The translations under genes and the position numbers were made by a program. From an uncultured Olsenella sp. (GTDB lineage: Bacteria > Actinomycetota > Coriobacteriia > Coriobacteriales > Atopobiaceae), in contig OMVJ01000001.1 in the NCBI GenBank assembly GCA_900314495.1, forward strand, positions 62,001-126,000: 64,000 nucleotides of DNA, in the 5' to 3' direction. Positions 1 through 8,707 of the stretch are shown one piece after another. Under the pieces are notes generated by a model. The model was not told the origin of the DNA. It searched no databases and saw nothing but the letters and a program-made list of their open reading frames with translations. Within the stretch, counting starts at the first letter, position 1. Every line of letters starts with the position of its first letter.

Positions 1-603
1 GCAGGTCCCTCTTTCCGCGAGGCCGAACTCGCAGCAGGTGCGAACGATGTTGTGCGGGCCGCGGACTATGCTCAGGCTGCCCCCGTCGCGCCTGACCGTT
101 GGCCACTTGGACTGCTCCGCGCGCTCGCTCACGTCGTTGGCATTCGTCACGACGCGCAGTGCAGTACCACGCCCGACACCGGAGTCCACAACCTCCGCCC
201 TCACCGCATTCTGCCGCACGGAGAAGAGGGCCATGCCACGTCCGTGCACGCCCCATTGGTCCATGTGCACCGTGTCCAGCTTGGAGGTGACACGGGCTTC
301 GAAGATGCGCTCGCGCATGTCGTCCGGGACCCCGGTTCCGTCGTCGATGACCACGGTGGTCCGCAGGTCGCCAGACCGTGACGTGCAGACGAAGATGCGC
401 CGAGCACCTGCGTCACGAGCGTTCCTCAACAGCTCTATGACCACGTCCTCGACGCATCTGATGTCGTGCTTTGCCTGGCGACGCTCCGCCTCGGAAACTC
501 TGAGCCTAACGTAGCCCTCGCCCAGGTTCTCTTCGACCCGCAGCCCGTCCCCGCCGCCGAGCGAGGACACGAAGCCCAAGAGATCAGAAGGGTCGTCAGC
601 CAT
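1..603 (-). CDS. GHKL-type ATP-binding protein (partial, C-terminus outside window)
   Basis: Only the first 201 codons are inside the window; the frame is still open at base 1. The ATG at 603 begins MADDPSDLLGFVSSL. The visible part carries the Bergerat ATP-binding signature: an N box (ELLRNARDAGA, about residues 59-69), a G1 box (DDGTGVP) and a glycine-rich G2-like stretch (GVHGRGMALFSVR). This fold occurs in histidine kinases, Hsp90, MutL and gyrase; nothing visible assigns the protein to one of these. No histidine-kinase phosphoacceptor domain precedes the ATPase fold. Its start lies 6 bp after the rny stop on the same strand, so the two are probably co-transcribed. The fold is clear but the function is unknown. 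Confidence 0.8.
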   Translation of the reverse strand, partial: MADDPSDLLGFVSSLGGGDGLRVEENLGEGYVRLRVSEAERRQAKHDIRCVEDVVIELLRNARDAGARRIFVCTSRSGDLRTTVVIDDGTGVPDDMRERIFEARVTSKLDTVHMDQWGVHGRGMALFSVRQNAVRAEVVDSGVGRGTALRVVTNANDVSERAEQSKWPTVRRDGGSLSIVRGPHNIVRTCCEFGLAERGTC

Positions 604-609
604 GCCCGC

Positions 610-2172
610 CTACTTGGCGATGTCCACGGCGCGGGACTCGCGGATCACCACGACCTTGACCTGGCCGGGATACTCCATCTCGTCCTCGATCTGCTTGGCG
701 ATGTCGTGGGCCAGAACCGTGGCCTGCGCGTCAGAGATCTTCTCGGGCTCGACCATGACGTGCAGCTCGCGACCGGCCTGCATGGCGTAGGTGCGCTCCA
801 CGCCGTCGTGCGCGTTGGAGATCTCCTCCAGCTTCTCCAGGCGCTTGATGTAGTTCTCGGCAGACTCGCGTCGGGCGCCTGGACGGGCCGCAGAGATGGC
901 GTCCGCGGCCTGGACCAGCACGTCCAGCACGGTGTTGGGCTCCACGTCTGCGTGGTGCGCCTCGATGGCGTGCACGACGGCAGGCTTCTCGCCGTAGCGG
1001 CGGGCCAGGTCTGCGCCGATGACGGCATGCGGACCCTCCACCTCGTGGTCGATGGCCTTGCCAATGTCGTGAAGGAGACCAGCGCGCTTGGGCATTGCCG
1101 GGTCCAGGCCAAGCTCAGAGGCCATGATCCCGCACAGCTCGGACACCTGGATGGAGTGCTGGAGCACGTTCTGGCCAAAGGAGGTGCGGTAGCGCAGGGC
1201 GCCCAGCGTCTTGATGAGCTCCGGGTGAAGGTCGTGGATGCCGGCGTCGAAGGCGGCCTGCTCGCCCGCCTCCTGCACGCGCTCGTTCACCAGCTTCTCG
1301 GCCTTCTTGTACAGCTCCTCGATGCGGGCGGGATGAATGCGACCGTCCGCGATGAGGTTCTCCAGCGCCACGCGTGCCGTCTCGCGGCGGACGGGGCTGA
1401 AGGAGGAGAGGACGACCGTCTCAGGCGTGTCGTCGATCACCAGCGAGACGCCGGAGATCTGCTCGAAGGTGCGGATGTTGCGGCCCTCGCGACCGATGAT
1501 CCTGCCCTTGAGGTCGTCCGACGGAATGTGCACGGAGGTCACCGTGATCTCACCCGCCTGGTCGGCCGCACAGCGCTGGATGGCCGTGGAGACGATCTCG
1601 CGCGCGGTCTTGTCGGCCTGGGCGCGGACGCGCTGCTCGGAGTCGCGCAGGATCTGCGCCTCCTCCTTGATGGTGTCCGCGCGCACGCGATCCAGCAGCT
1701 CGTTGTGGGCATCCTCCCGGGTGAGCGCAGAGATGCGCTCCAGCTCCGCCGTCTGCTTCTCGTACAGGCCGTCGACCTCGTTCTTGCGCTTGTCGATGGA
1801 GCTCTGCAGGCTGGAGAGCTGGTGCTCACGGCGGTCCAGAGCGTCGCTGCGCTTGTCGATGGACTCCTCGCGCTGCATGACGCGGTTCTCGAGCTTCTGA
1901 AGCTCGCTCTTGCGCTTGTTGTCGTCCGCCTCCGACGCCTGCTTCAGCTGGATGATCTCCTCGCGGGCCTCGATAAGAGCGGACTTCTTGGCGGTCTCCG
2001 CGGAAGCCTTGGCATCGGCCGTTATCTGGGCGGCCTGCGCACGGGCATCATCCACCTGCTTGTTTGCTGCCGCGACCAGCTCATTGCTCTTGCTTGTGGA
2101 CCTGTAGCGCGCAAGCAAGACGCCAATGAGCAACCCAGCGGCAATTCCTGCAACCGCAATTAGAACGTACAT
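610..2172 (-). CDS. rny: Ribonuclease Y
   Basis: Membrane-anchored endoribonuclease that starts bulk mRNA decay. The 520-aa product has one N-terminal membrane segment (about residues 2-21), a long charged coiled-coil region rich in E, K and R, a KH RNA-binding domain containing IGREGRN, and an HD domain with the metal-binding motif LLHDIGKAIDHE. Length matches the family (about 510-520 aa). An in-frame ATG at 2199 would add nine residues, but the ATG at 2172 has a GAGGAG ribosome-binding site at 2179-2184 and puts the membrane segment at the extreme N-terminus, so 2172 is preferred. A promoter is visible at 2365-2393, giving a leader of about 185 bases. The downstream neighbour is the GHKL ATPase. 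Confidence 0.95.
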   Translation of the reverse strand: MYVLIAVAGIAAGLLIGVLLARYRSTSKSNELVAAANKQVDDARAQAAQITADAKASAETAKKSALIEAREEIIQLKQASEADDNKRKSELQKLENRVMQREESIDKRSDALDRREHQLSSLQSSIDKRKNEVDGLYEKQTAELERISALTREDAHNELLDRVRADTIKEEAQILRDSEQRVRAQADKTAREIVSTAIQRCAADQAGEITVTSVHIPSDDLKGRIIGREGRNIRTFEQISGVSLVIDDTPETVVLSSFSPVRRETARVALENLIADGRIHPARIEELYKKAEKLVNERVQEAGEQAAFDAGIHDLHPELIKTLGALRYRTSFGQNVLQHSIQVSELCGIMASELGLDPAMPKRAGLLHDIGKAIDHEVEGPHAVIGADLARRYGEKPAVVHAIEAHHADVEPNTVLDVLVQAADAISAARPGARRESAENYIKRLEKLEEISNAHDGVERTYAMQAGRELHVMVEPEKISDAQATVLAHDIAKQIEDEMEYPGQVKVVVIRESRAVDIAK

Positions 2173-2364
2173 AGTTTGCTCCTCAGACAGTGAATTCATG
2201 CGTGTTCAGGAGACCCAGGTACCACATGCACCTGGGAACCCACCATCCGAGGCTCACTCAACTGTGCCCTAACAAGGACGGAATATGTTACCAACGAACC
2301 AGTAGAAACATATGACACGTCGGCTAGCACGCCAGCAGACGCGAGAAACTCAAACGGTATTGAT

Positions 2365-2393
2365 ATCGTACGTGTGTATCAGTTTTGTGTCAA
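2365..2393 (-). promoter_or_regulatory. Promoter of rny
   Basis: On the minus strand a perfect -35 hexamer TTGACA (2388-2393) is followed, after a 17-bp spacer, by TACGAT (2365-2370, four of six matches to consensus). The predicted start of transcription is about 2358. A 21-bp sequence starting AACGGTA overlaps the -10 (2353-2373) and recurs imperfectly at 2417-2437, a possible operator pair. Confidence 0.6.
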
Positions 2394-2445
2394 ACACCCA
2401 AACCCCAAAGTAAGCGAACGGTACTGATTCTGTTCGTACTGTTGC

Positions 2446-3117
2446 CTACTCCTCGTCTTCCAACACCCTACGCGCCGCGTCGAAGGCAACACTTGCGGAG
2501 AAGCCCCTTCCAACAAGAAACCGTGCCATCTTCTGCGTCTGGTTCGCGCCGGTGACCCGTTTCCGCCCCGCCACCTCGATGGCGCGGGAGAGCTCGTCGT
2601 CAGGGTCAAGGTACTCGTATGGCCAGCCCTCCACGTCCTCGCACGAGATGCCGCGCTCGCCGAGTTCGCGCTCGATTCTGCGCTGTCCCCACCCAGCGGC
2701 CAGCTTCGTGCGTATGAAGACGTCCGCGAAGCGTCCGTTGTCGATGAGGCCGGCGTCCTCCGCCCACGCGACCGCCTCGCTCGTCACCTGGGAGCCGTAC
2801 CCGTCAAGGCGAAGCTTCCTGGCTGCCTCGTGGGAGGCGTAGTCACGCTTGTCCACCAGCTCAGCCAGCCTACGCTTCGCGCTTGCCAACGACACGCGCT
2901 TCACCTCGTACATGAGCTCCGCACGGGACTCGGGCTCCAGCTCCCCCGCCTTCTGCTTGGCGTCCAGCAGCTTTGCAACGCGGGCCGGCACGGAAATGGT
3001 CTCCCTGCCCCGCTCCGTCGTCTCCACATGCACGCTTCCCTTGGGCTTTCCCGCAGAGAAGGAAGTGCCCCCGCGCTTTGCGAGGGCAACCTTCCAATCA
3101 AGACCAGTGCTGCTCAC
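2446..3117 (-). CDS. recX: Regulatory protein RecX
   Basis: Small modulator that binds RecA filaments and limits recombinase activity. The 223-aa product begins at a GTG. About 60 residues precede the RecX domain. The tandem three-helix repeats include LADKR-like segments and AWAEDAGLIDNGRFADVFI, the family's characteristic L(I/V)DD..(F/Y)A pattern, followed by GWGQRRIERELGERGI. It starts 38 bp after the recA stop on the same strand, the usual recA-recX arrangement, so it is likely under the same SOS control. The tail KMARFLVGRGFSASVAFDA is also typical of RecX. Confidence 0.93.
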   Translation of the reverse strand: MSSTGLDWKVALAKRGGTSFSAGKPKGSVHVETTERGRETISVPARVAKLLDAKQKAGELEPESRAELMYEVKRVSLASAKRRLAELVDKRDYASHEAARKLRLDGYGSQVTSEAVAWAEDAGLIDNGRFADVFIRTKLAAGWGQRRIERELGERGISCEDVEGWPYEYLDPDDELSRAIEVAGRKRVTGANQTQKMARFLVGRGFSASVAFDAARRVLEDEE

Positions 3118-3155
3118 CAGTCACCACCCGTTCTGGCCAACGTCTTGGCGCGTCG

Positions 3156-4301
3156 CTATTCCTCGTCCGAAAGGGAATCGTCATCGGCAAGGGAGTCATC
3201 CTCGGCGAGCAGGTCATCCTCTGCAGGCTCCTCCAGCTCGGGGGCGCCCACGCGCTCGTCCCCCAGCTCGAGGCCGCAGGCAACGCGGACCCTGTGGTCA
3301 ATCTCGTCCCTGAGGTCGGGATTGTTGGCGAGGAAGGCCTTCGCCGCCTCGCGGCCCTGGCCCAGGCGCTCCTCCCCGTACGTAAACCAGGAGCCCGACT
3401 TATCCACTATGTTGTACTGGACGGCAGTGTCCAAGATGGAGCCTTCCTTGGAGATACCGGTTCCGTACATGATGTCGAACTCGGCCTGACGGAAGGGAGG
3501 CGCCACCTTGTTCTTGACGACCTTGACCCTCACGCGGTTGCCGATTATCTCCCCGTCCTTCTTGATGCTGTCAATGCGACGGATGTCCATACGGACGGAG
3601 GCGAAGAACTTCAGGGCGCGGCCACCGGGCGTGGTCTCGGGGTTGCCGAACATGACGCCGATCTTCTCGCGCAGCTGGTTGATGAAGATGCAGGTGGTGT
3701 TGGACTTGGAGAGAGAACCGGCAAGCTTGCGAAGGGCCTGGCTCATGAGGCGGGCCTGAAGGCCGACGGTGGTGTCGCCGATCTGACCCTCGATCTCCGC
3801 GCGAGGGACGAGGGCGGCAACCGAGTCGATGACGACGACGTCGATGGCGCCGGAGCGCACCAGCATGTCGCAGATTTCCAGTGCCTGCTCGCCCGTGTCG
3901 GGTTGGGAGATGAGGACCTCGTCGATGTCCACGCCGATGCGGGCCGCATAGCCGGGGTCAAGCGCGTGCTCCGCGTCGATGAAGGCGACGACGCCACCAA
4001 GGGCCTGTGCCTCGGCGAGAATCTCCAGCGAGAGCGTAGTCTTGCCCGAGGACTCGGGACCATAAATCTCCACGATGCGCCCGCGAGGGACGCCGCCGAT
4101 GCCCAATGCAGCATCCAAGGCGATGGAACCGGTTGGGATGGCCTCGACCTCCAGCGTGGGCGCGTCGTCACCGAACTTCATGATGGCGCCCTTACCGAAC
4201 TGCTTGATGATCTCCTTAGTGGTCTCCTCAACGACCTTGTCGCGCTCCTCGCCATAGGTGCGCTCACGAACCTCGCGGTTTGGTTGTTTACTCTTAGCCA
4301 T
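3156..4301 (-). CDS. recA: Recombinase RecA
   Basis: DNA-dependent ATPase that forms filaments on single-stranded DNA for strand exchange and triggers LexA self-cleavage. The 381-aa product has the Walker A motif GPESSGKT (residues 81-88), the Walker B region [10 protein letters not shown], loop L1/L2 sequences, and a very acidic C-terminal tail (repeated DDSL blocks). Length is slightly above the E. coli protein because of that tail. The ATG at 4301 has GGGAG upstream. recX follows directly. The promoter at 4332-4360 contains a perfect Gram-positive LexA box, so SOS induction is expected. Confidence 0.99.
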   Translation of the reverse strand: MAKSKQPNREVRERTYGEERDKVVEETTKEIIKQFGKGAIMKFGDDAPTLEVEAIPTGSIALDAALGIGGVPRGRIVEIYGPESSGKTTLSLEILAEAQALGGVVAFIDAEHALDPGYAARIGVDIDEVLISQPDTGEQALEICDMLVRSGAIDVVVIDSVAALVPRAEIEGQIGDTTVGLQARLMSQALRKLAGSLSKSNTTCIFINQLREKIGVMFGNPETTPGGRALKFFASVRMDIRRIDSIKKDGEIIGNRVRVKVVKNKVAPPFRQAEFDIMYGTGISKEGSILDTAVQYNIVDKSGSWFTYGEERLGQGREAAKAFLANNPDLRDEIDHRVRVACGLELGDERVGAPELEEPAEDDLLAEDDSLADDDSLSDEE

Positions 4302-4331
4302 GCTTCACTCCCGTCTCGCTTTGCATCGAAC

Positions 4332-4360
4332 ATACTATAAGAACACGCGTTCGTAGTCAA
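4332..4360 (-). promoter_or_regulatory. recA promoter with embedded LexA (SOS) box
   Basis: On the minus strand TTGACT (4355-4360) and TAGTAT (4332-4337) are separated by 17 bp; an alternative -10, TATAGT, lies at 4334-4339. The spacer holds the perfect palindrome GAACACGCGTTC (4341-4352), which fits the Gram-positive and actinobacterial LexA consensus GAAC-N4-GTTC. A repressor bound there would block RNA polymerase directly. Confidence 0.85.
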
Positions 4361-4480
4361 CAACGCTACCGAGGAATTCTACGTGGCCAGGATTGCACGT
4401 TTCTGCAGGTGGCGACCGCATAGCTGGCCCCCGTCTGGCACGCGATCGCAAACCATGCCCCGCAACAGCGCAAACGCAGG

Positions 4481-4522
4481 AAAAGAAAGGGGCGGCACGC
4501 GGGCCTTCGCCCCGTGCCGCCC
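4481..4522 (-). terminator. Intrinsic terminator after pncC
   Basis: A 9-bp perfect GC stem (4490-4498 pairing with 4514-4522) is followed on the minus strand by CCTTTCTTTTCC. It lies about 50 bp beyond the pncC stop and would end the rnj-ftsK-rimO-pgsA-pncC transcript before the recA promoter. Confidence 0.75.
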
Positions 4523-4573
4523 AAACGCCTTCGCAGAATCTTCGCGCAGCAGCCCAATAAGGGGCACGCGGGC

Positions 4574-5092
4574 CTACAGCATGTCGCCCAAGAGGGCGAT
4601 GGCGCAGGCAACCGCCTTGCGCCGCACGGTGGCGCGGTCGCCCGTGAAGAGATGGAGCTCCGTCCTCACCCTCTGGCCGTCGGTGACGCCGAACCACACC
4701 GTGCCAACGGGCTTTCCGGGCTCCGCGCCACCCGGCCCCGCGATGCCCGTGACGGAGACCGCAACGTCGCAGCCGAGCACGCGCCGCGCGCCACGGCACA
4801 TCTGGGCGGCGCATTCGCTGGAGACCGCACCCACCCCGGGGGCGTCCAGCACCTCCTGTGAGACGCCCAGCACCTCGTGCTTCACGGGGATGGCGTAGCT
4901 GACCACGCCTCCGCGTATTGCGGAGGAGGACCCGGGCACCGCGGTTATGGCACCCGCCACAAGGCCTCCCGTGCAGGACTCTGCCGTGCCCACGGTCTTG
5001 CCGGCGGCCGTTGCCTGGGCAACCAGCCGGGACGCGGCCCGGAAGAGCTCGTCCTCCGTGGGGTCGGCGCAATCCAGTTCCATGCGGCTCAT
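4574..5092 (-). CDS. pncC: CinA C-terminal domain protein, nicotinamide-nucleotide amidase
   Basis: The 172-aa protein corresponds to the C-terminal CinA domain alone, which in characterised members hydrolyses NMN to nicotinic acid mononucleotide in the pyridine nucleotide cycle. Signature segments are TVGTAESCTGGLVAGAIT (about residues 33-50), GGVVSYA, and VTGIAGPGG followed by KPVGTVWFG. The N-terminal molybdopterin-binding-like half of full CinA is absent. The gene starts 3 bp after the pgsA stop, upstream of recA; a cinA-recA neighbourhood is common in Gram-positives, where cinA is often DNA-damage or competence linked. Enzymatic assignment is by family only. Confidence 0.88.
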   Translation of the reverse strand: MSRMELDCADPTEDELFRAASRLVAQATAAGKTVGTAESCTGGLVAGAITAVPGSSSAIRGGVVSYAIPVKHEVLGVSQEVLDAPGVGAVSSECAAQMCRGARRVLGCDVAVSVTGIAGPGGAEPGKPVGTVWFGVTDGQRVRTELHLFTGDRATVRRKAVACAIALLGDML

Positions 5093-5095
5093 CTC

Positions 5096-5689
5096 CTAGG
5101 CCTCCGCAACGTACTTCCAGGACTTCACGAAGTAGTCAATGCCCGACCAGGCGGTGAGCACCACCGCAACCAGCAGCAGCAGGTTGGAAGCCCACAGCAG
5201 CCCCGTGGCAAAGCCACCGGCGGGGAGCGCCCGCACCAGCAGCAGGCCCGTGATGGCCAGCATGGTCGTGGCGGTCTTCCACTTGCCCAGGTTGCTGGCG
5301 GCAATGACCACGCCCTTGCTGGCAACCACCATGCGTAGGCCGCTCACCAGGAACTCGCGTGCGATGATCACCAGCAGCACCCAGGACGAGACATCCCCCA
5401 CCTCGAGCAGGAAGCAAAGGGAGACAATGACGACCAGCTTGTCGGCGATGGGGTCCAGGAACTTGCCGAAGGTCGTGACCTCGTTCCTGCTGCGCGCCAG
5501 GTAGCCGTCGAGCTTGTCCGTCAGCGAGAGCAGCATGTAGAAGACCGCGACAAGGAGCGCGGAGCCGCTGAACGACTGACCGGTGGGAGCGGGGGCCAGC
5601 TCGGCGCACAGCAGCCAGATGGGCACGAAGACCACCCGAATTGTCGTCACGATGTTGGCCGGCGTCCAAATGGACTTGTTCTCACTCAT
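5096..5689 (-). CDS. pgsA: CDP-diacylglycerol-glycerol-3-phosphate 3-phosphatidyltransferase
   Basis: Membrane enzyme that commits CDP-diacylglycerol to phosphatidylglycerol synthesis. The 197-aa product has about five hydrophobic segments and the CDP-alcohol phosphotransferase signature, seen as DKLDGYLARSRNEVTTFGKFLDPIADK (D-G-x2-A-R-x8-G-x3-D-x3-D). In the first position the usual DxxDG is DKLDG. A longer frame exists upstream, but the ATG at 5689 gives the family-typical N-terminus (MSENKSIWTPANIVTTIR) and overlaps the rimO stop by 8 bp, indicating coupled translation. The rimO-pgsA-cinA order is widespread in Gram-positives. Confidence 0.95.
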   Translation of the reverse strand: MSENKSIWTPANIVTTIRVVFVPIWLLCAELAPAPTGQSFSGSALLVAVFYMLLSLTDKLDGYLARSRNEVTTFGKFLDPIADKLVVIVSLCFLLEVGDVSSWVLLVIIAREFLVSGLRMVVASKGVVIAASNLGKWKTATTMLAITGLLLVRALPAGGFATGLLWASNLLLLVAVVLTAWSGIDYFVKSWKYVAEA

Positions 5690-7061
5690 TGCTGTCCTCC
5701 ACTTCCACACCGTCCCGGACGATCTCGCCCACCATCTCGTAGCAGAAGGCATCCACCAGGTCACAGGTGACCACGTCGCCCACGGCGGCCTCGCCGCTCT
5801 CTATGTGCACGGCGCCGTCGCAGTCGGGGGCCTGGAACCAGGCGTGCCCGATGAGCTCCGGGCCGTTCTCCCCCTCTTCCATGCCGTCTATTATGACCTT
5901 GGTTCTCTCGCCCACGTGCTTGGCGGTCGCCGCAAAGCCCAACTCCTCGGCAAGGTCCACCAGGCGCTGCGTGCGCTCCATCTTCTCGTCCTCGGGAACC
6001 TGGTCGGCCATACTCGCCGCCTTGGTGCCCTCTTCGGGCGAGTAGGCAAAGACGGAGGTGTAGTCAAACTCCTCCTCGCGAATGAAGTCCAGGAGCTCGT
6101 CCGCCTCCTCGGGAGTCTCGCCGGGGAAGCCCGCCATGCCGGTGGTGCGCAGCACCATGCCGGGAATCTCGCGCCGCAGGCGGGCGAAGAGCTCCCGCAG
6201 CTGCTGCGTGGAGCCGGACCGGCCCATGGAGGCCAGTATGCGCTCGTTGCAGTGCTGGATTGGGATGTCTATGTAGGGCAGGACCTCCGGCGTGTCGCGA
6301 ATGGTGGCCACGAGCTCGTCCGTCATGCCCTCCGGCTGCAGGTACAGCACGCGAATCCAGCCGCCGTAGGGCCGGACCACCTCCGCCACCTTGCGGAGCA
6401 GCCACGCCAGGTTCTTCTCTGCCTCCGGGAAGTCCGACCCCCAGATGCCCGTGTCCTGGCCAATCAGCACCAGCTCGCGCACGCCGCCGCGCATGAGGTC
6501 AGCAGCCTCGGCGCAGATCTCTGCCTCCGGGCGGGAGTGGTACCGGCCGCGGATGTAGGGAATGGCACAGAAGGCGCAGAACCTGTCGCACCCCTCGGAG
6601 ATCTTCACGTACGCGGAGGCGCCGTCCACCGTACGCAGGGTACGGCCCCCCAGCGCGGCGGAGAAGCCCTCGGACATGGGCAGGCCCAGCACCTCCCTCA
6701 CCACGTTGACTATGCCGTCCTCGTCCTCAGCCTTGACGAAGGCAGCGACCTCCGGAAGCTCAGAGTTCAGCTCCTGGCCGTAGCGCGACGGCAGGCAGCC
6801 GCACATGATGATGGGCCGCTCGCGCACCCCGTCCTTGGCCTCCTCCGCAAGCTGCAGGGTGGTCTCTATGGACTCCGCGCTGGCCGAGGCAAGGAAGGAG
6901 CAGGTGTTCACCAGCACGACGTCCGCGTCGTCCACCGCGTCGGTCTCCGCAAATCCGTCCGCCAGGAGCAGCGCCCGCATGCGGTCCGTGTCCACCTCGT
7001 TCTTGGCACACCCAAGCGTCACGAACAGGCAGTTTGCAACAGCGTTCCCCAAAGTAGTCAA
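5682..7061 (-). CDS. rimO: Ribosomal protein S12 methylthiotransferase RimO
   Basis: Radical-SAM enzyme that methylthiolates an aspartate of ribosomal protein S12. The 459-aa product has the N-terminal UPF0004 domain with three cluster cysteines (C18, C54, C87), the radical-SAM motif C158-x3-C162-x2-C165 (CDRFCAFC), the RimO-typical IPYIRGRYHSR after it, and a C-terminal TRAM domain. The start is a TTG at 7061 preceded by AGAGGGG with a good spacing; no nearer ATG fits. It overlaps pgsA at its 3' end. The paralogue MtaB at 24007-25278 is distinguished by its own post-cluster sequence. Confidence 0.95.
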   Translation of the reverse strand: MTTLGNAVANCLFVTLGCAKNEVDTDRMRALLLADGFAETDAVDDADVVLVNTCSFLASASAESIETTLQLAEEAKDGVRERPIIMCGCLPSRYGQELNSELPEVAAFVKAEDEDGIVNVVREVLGLPMSEGFSAALGGRTLRTVDGASAYVKISEGCDRFCAFCAIPYIRGRYHSRPEAEICAEAADLMRGGVRELVLIGQDTGIWGSDFPEAEKNLAWLLRKVAEVVRPYGGWIRVLYLQPEGMTDELVATIRDTPEVLPYIDIPIQHCNERILASMGRSGSTQQLRELFARLRREIPGMVLRTTGMAGFPGETPEEADELLDFIREEEFDYTSVFAYSPEEGTKAASMADQVPEDEKMERTQRLVDLAEELGFAATAKHVGERTKVIIDGMEEGENGPELIGHAWFQAPDCDGAVHIESGEAAVGDVVTCDLVDAFCYEMVGEIVRDGVEVEDSNE

Positions 7062-7102
7062 GTACGTTCCCCTCTACTGGCCCTCCCGAGCCATACCCGC
7101 AG

Positions 7103-7128
7103 CGCGGGGCCGACGTGGCGGCCCCGCG
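7103..7128. repeat. GC-rich hairpin between the rodZ-like gene and rimO
   Basis: A perfect 9-bp inverted repeat (7103-7111 with 7120-7128) with an 8-base loop lies in the 184-bp gap upstream of rimO. No T-tract follows on the minus strand, so it is more likely an RNA-stability or processing structure than a strong terminator. Confidence 0.5.
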
Positions 7129-7245
7129 TCAAACTTTCATGTAATGGTAGGACGGCAGCGCCCGCACGTCCCTCCCAACGGCACGACAACAGAATATCCT
7201 GGCCGCAGCCATGCCGCGACGTCACCGCATGCGCCGCGCCGGCGA

Positions 7246-8706
7246 CTACTCGCCGTAGGAGGCGTCGGCCGCCTCCGCCCCTTCGTCCCCCGTAGCGTCG
7301 GCCGACTCGCCGTCCCCAGACGTGCCTTCGGACGATGAGCTCGCCTTCCCCGTCTGGGCGGTGGTCGTCTCCGCGGCAGCCGCGCCAGAGGTACCTGACC
7401 CCTGTATGGTCACCGTGCCCACGCCGGACGCGCGCGACTCGAACGAGACCTGCTGCCCGTTGTTGGTTATGGTCACGGAGCTGGTGTCGCCCGCCTGTAT
7501 GGTGATGGACTTGGTGACGTCGTAGGTCTGGCTCCACGGGCCCGTGACGGTCTCCGCGATCTTGCTGGAGCCGTCGCACTCCACCTCCAGCCAGGTAACG
7601 GCCCCGTCCGCCACGCTCACACCCACCTTGGTCTCCGTGGGAGCGGTCTGCGCCGAGGAACCCTTGCTGCTGGAGGCGTCAGCCAGGGCCTTGGCCGCCG
7701 CGGCCTCCGCAGCGCTCTGCTCCTTCGTGGCGTCGGACGCGCTGCTGCCGGAGGTGGTGGCCTCCGAGACGGGAACGCTGCTCCCCGCATCACCCGTGCG
7801 CTTGGCCGTGCAGGAACCAACCGACACCACGATGATCAGGAAGATCACTATGGCAAGACCGACGATGGTCGCGAACACCTTCTGCTCCGGGCTACCCAGG
7901 AAGCCTCCGGAGCGTCCCCTGCGCTGCTGCTGGTCGCGCTCGCGCAGCTCCCGCCGCTGCCGGCTGGAGGTCCTGCGCTGAACGTTGGGCCGGTCGGGAG
8001 AGGCGATGTTCCTGGACTCCTGCCTGCCGCGCATGGTGCTGGCGCCCTCGTAGGGGTGGGTCTCGCGCCCGGGGCGAAGGTCGTCCACATACTCCCCCGG
8101 CCTCACGCGAACCGTCTTCACGTCCCCGCGGCGAATGTCCCGCGAGGCCCGCTCCGCGGCGGACCTGGAGCTGCGGCCATAGGCGCCCTGGCTGCCGTAC
8201 GATCCGCCCGTGCTGCGGGTGGCGCGCCTGGCCTTGCCAAGCGAGCCCGGCCGGGTGGAGACGGGCTGGCTCCCGCCGTAGGGGGTGGAGGAGCTGTAGC
8301 CGCCGACGGTCCTGATGGAGTCCGCGGAGCCGCTCCTGCTGCGGACCGTGGTGGTGGCGAAGGTGCCCAGGTCACCCGCCGGCCCGCCGGAGCTGGGAAG
8401 GAGGCCGCGCCTCCCCACCATGGGCTGCGCCGAGACGGGCTTGTTGCGCCCGGAGCCATGCCGGTACTCGTTGAGCGCGCGGGAGAAGAGGCCCGTCATC
8501 TCCCTCTCGTCCAGGCCCAGATAGCGGGCATAGGACGAGAGCATGCCCTGCGCGTAGCCGCTCTTGGGCATGTTCGCGAAGTCACCCTCCTCGAAGGCAA
8601 TGAGCACCGACTCCTTAAGCCGCAGGTCGTTGGCGACCTGCGCCGTGGAGTACCCCAGCTCGCGCCGACGCGCTGCCAGCTTCTCGCTGAAGAGCGGGCG
8701 ATCCAT
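7246..8706 (-). CDS. RodZ-like membrane protein with N-terminal helix-turn-helix
   Basis: The 486-aa bitopic membrane protein resembles RodZ, which links cytoskeleton or cell-wall synthesis to cell shape. Residues about 5-75 form an Xre-type helix-turn-helix (LAARRRELGYSTAQVANDL). A long basic, Ser/Gly/Arg-rich linker runs to about residue 270, one membrane segment spans about 277-298 (QKVFATIVGLAIVIFLIIVV), and outside the membrane an Ala/Ser-rich linker leads to a beta-rich DUF4115-like domain (about 350-430) with GVSVADGAVTWLEV and an acidic tail. The unusually long cytoplasmic linker is more than twice the usual. It starts 2 bp after the ftsK stop. RodZ function is inferred from architecture only. 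Confidence 0.75.
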   Translation of the reverse strand: MDRPLFSEKLAARRRELGYSTAQVANDLRLKESVLIAFEEGDFANMPKSGYAQGMLSSYARYLGLDEREMTGLFSRALNEYRHGSGRNKPVSAQPMVGRRGLLPSSGGPAGDLGTFATTTVRSRSGSADSIRTVGGYSSSTPYGGSQPVSTRPGSLGKARRATRSTGGSYGSQGAYGRSSRSAAERASRDIRRGDVKTVRVRPGEYVDDLRPGRETHPYEGASTMRGRQESRNIASPDRPNVQRRTSSRQRRELRERDQQQRRGRSGGFLGSPEQKVFATIVGLAIVIFLIIVVSVGSCTAKRTGDAGSSVPVSEATTSGSSASDATKEQSAAEAAAAKALADASSSKGSSAQTAPTETKVGVSVADGAVTWLEVECDGSSKIAETVTGPWSQTYDVTKSITIQAGDTSSVTITNNGQQVSFESRASGVGTVTIQGSGTSGAAAAETTTAQTGKASSSSEGTSGDGESADATGDEGAEAADASYGE

Positions 8707-8707
8707 C

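Noticed and set aside
466-2163. Long plus-strand frames antisense to rny and similar ones opposite ftsK, pnp, lepA, pyrC and comEC
   Set aside because: All mirror well-identified genes, are rich in His, Arg, Leu and Val as expected of antisense GC-rich frames, and lack ribosome-binding sites.
2417-2437. Second LexA box downstream of recX (GAAC...GTTC words)
   Set aside because: The half-sites are about 12 bp apart rather than 4, so they do not fit the consensus.
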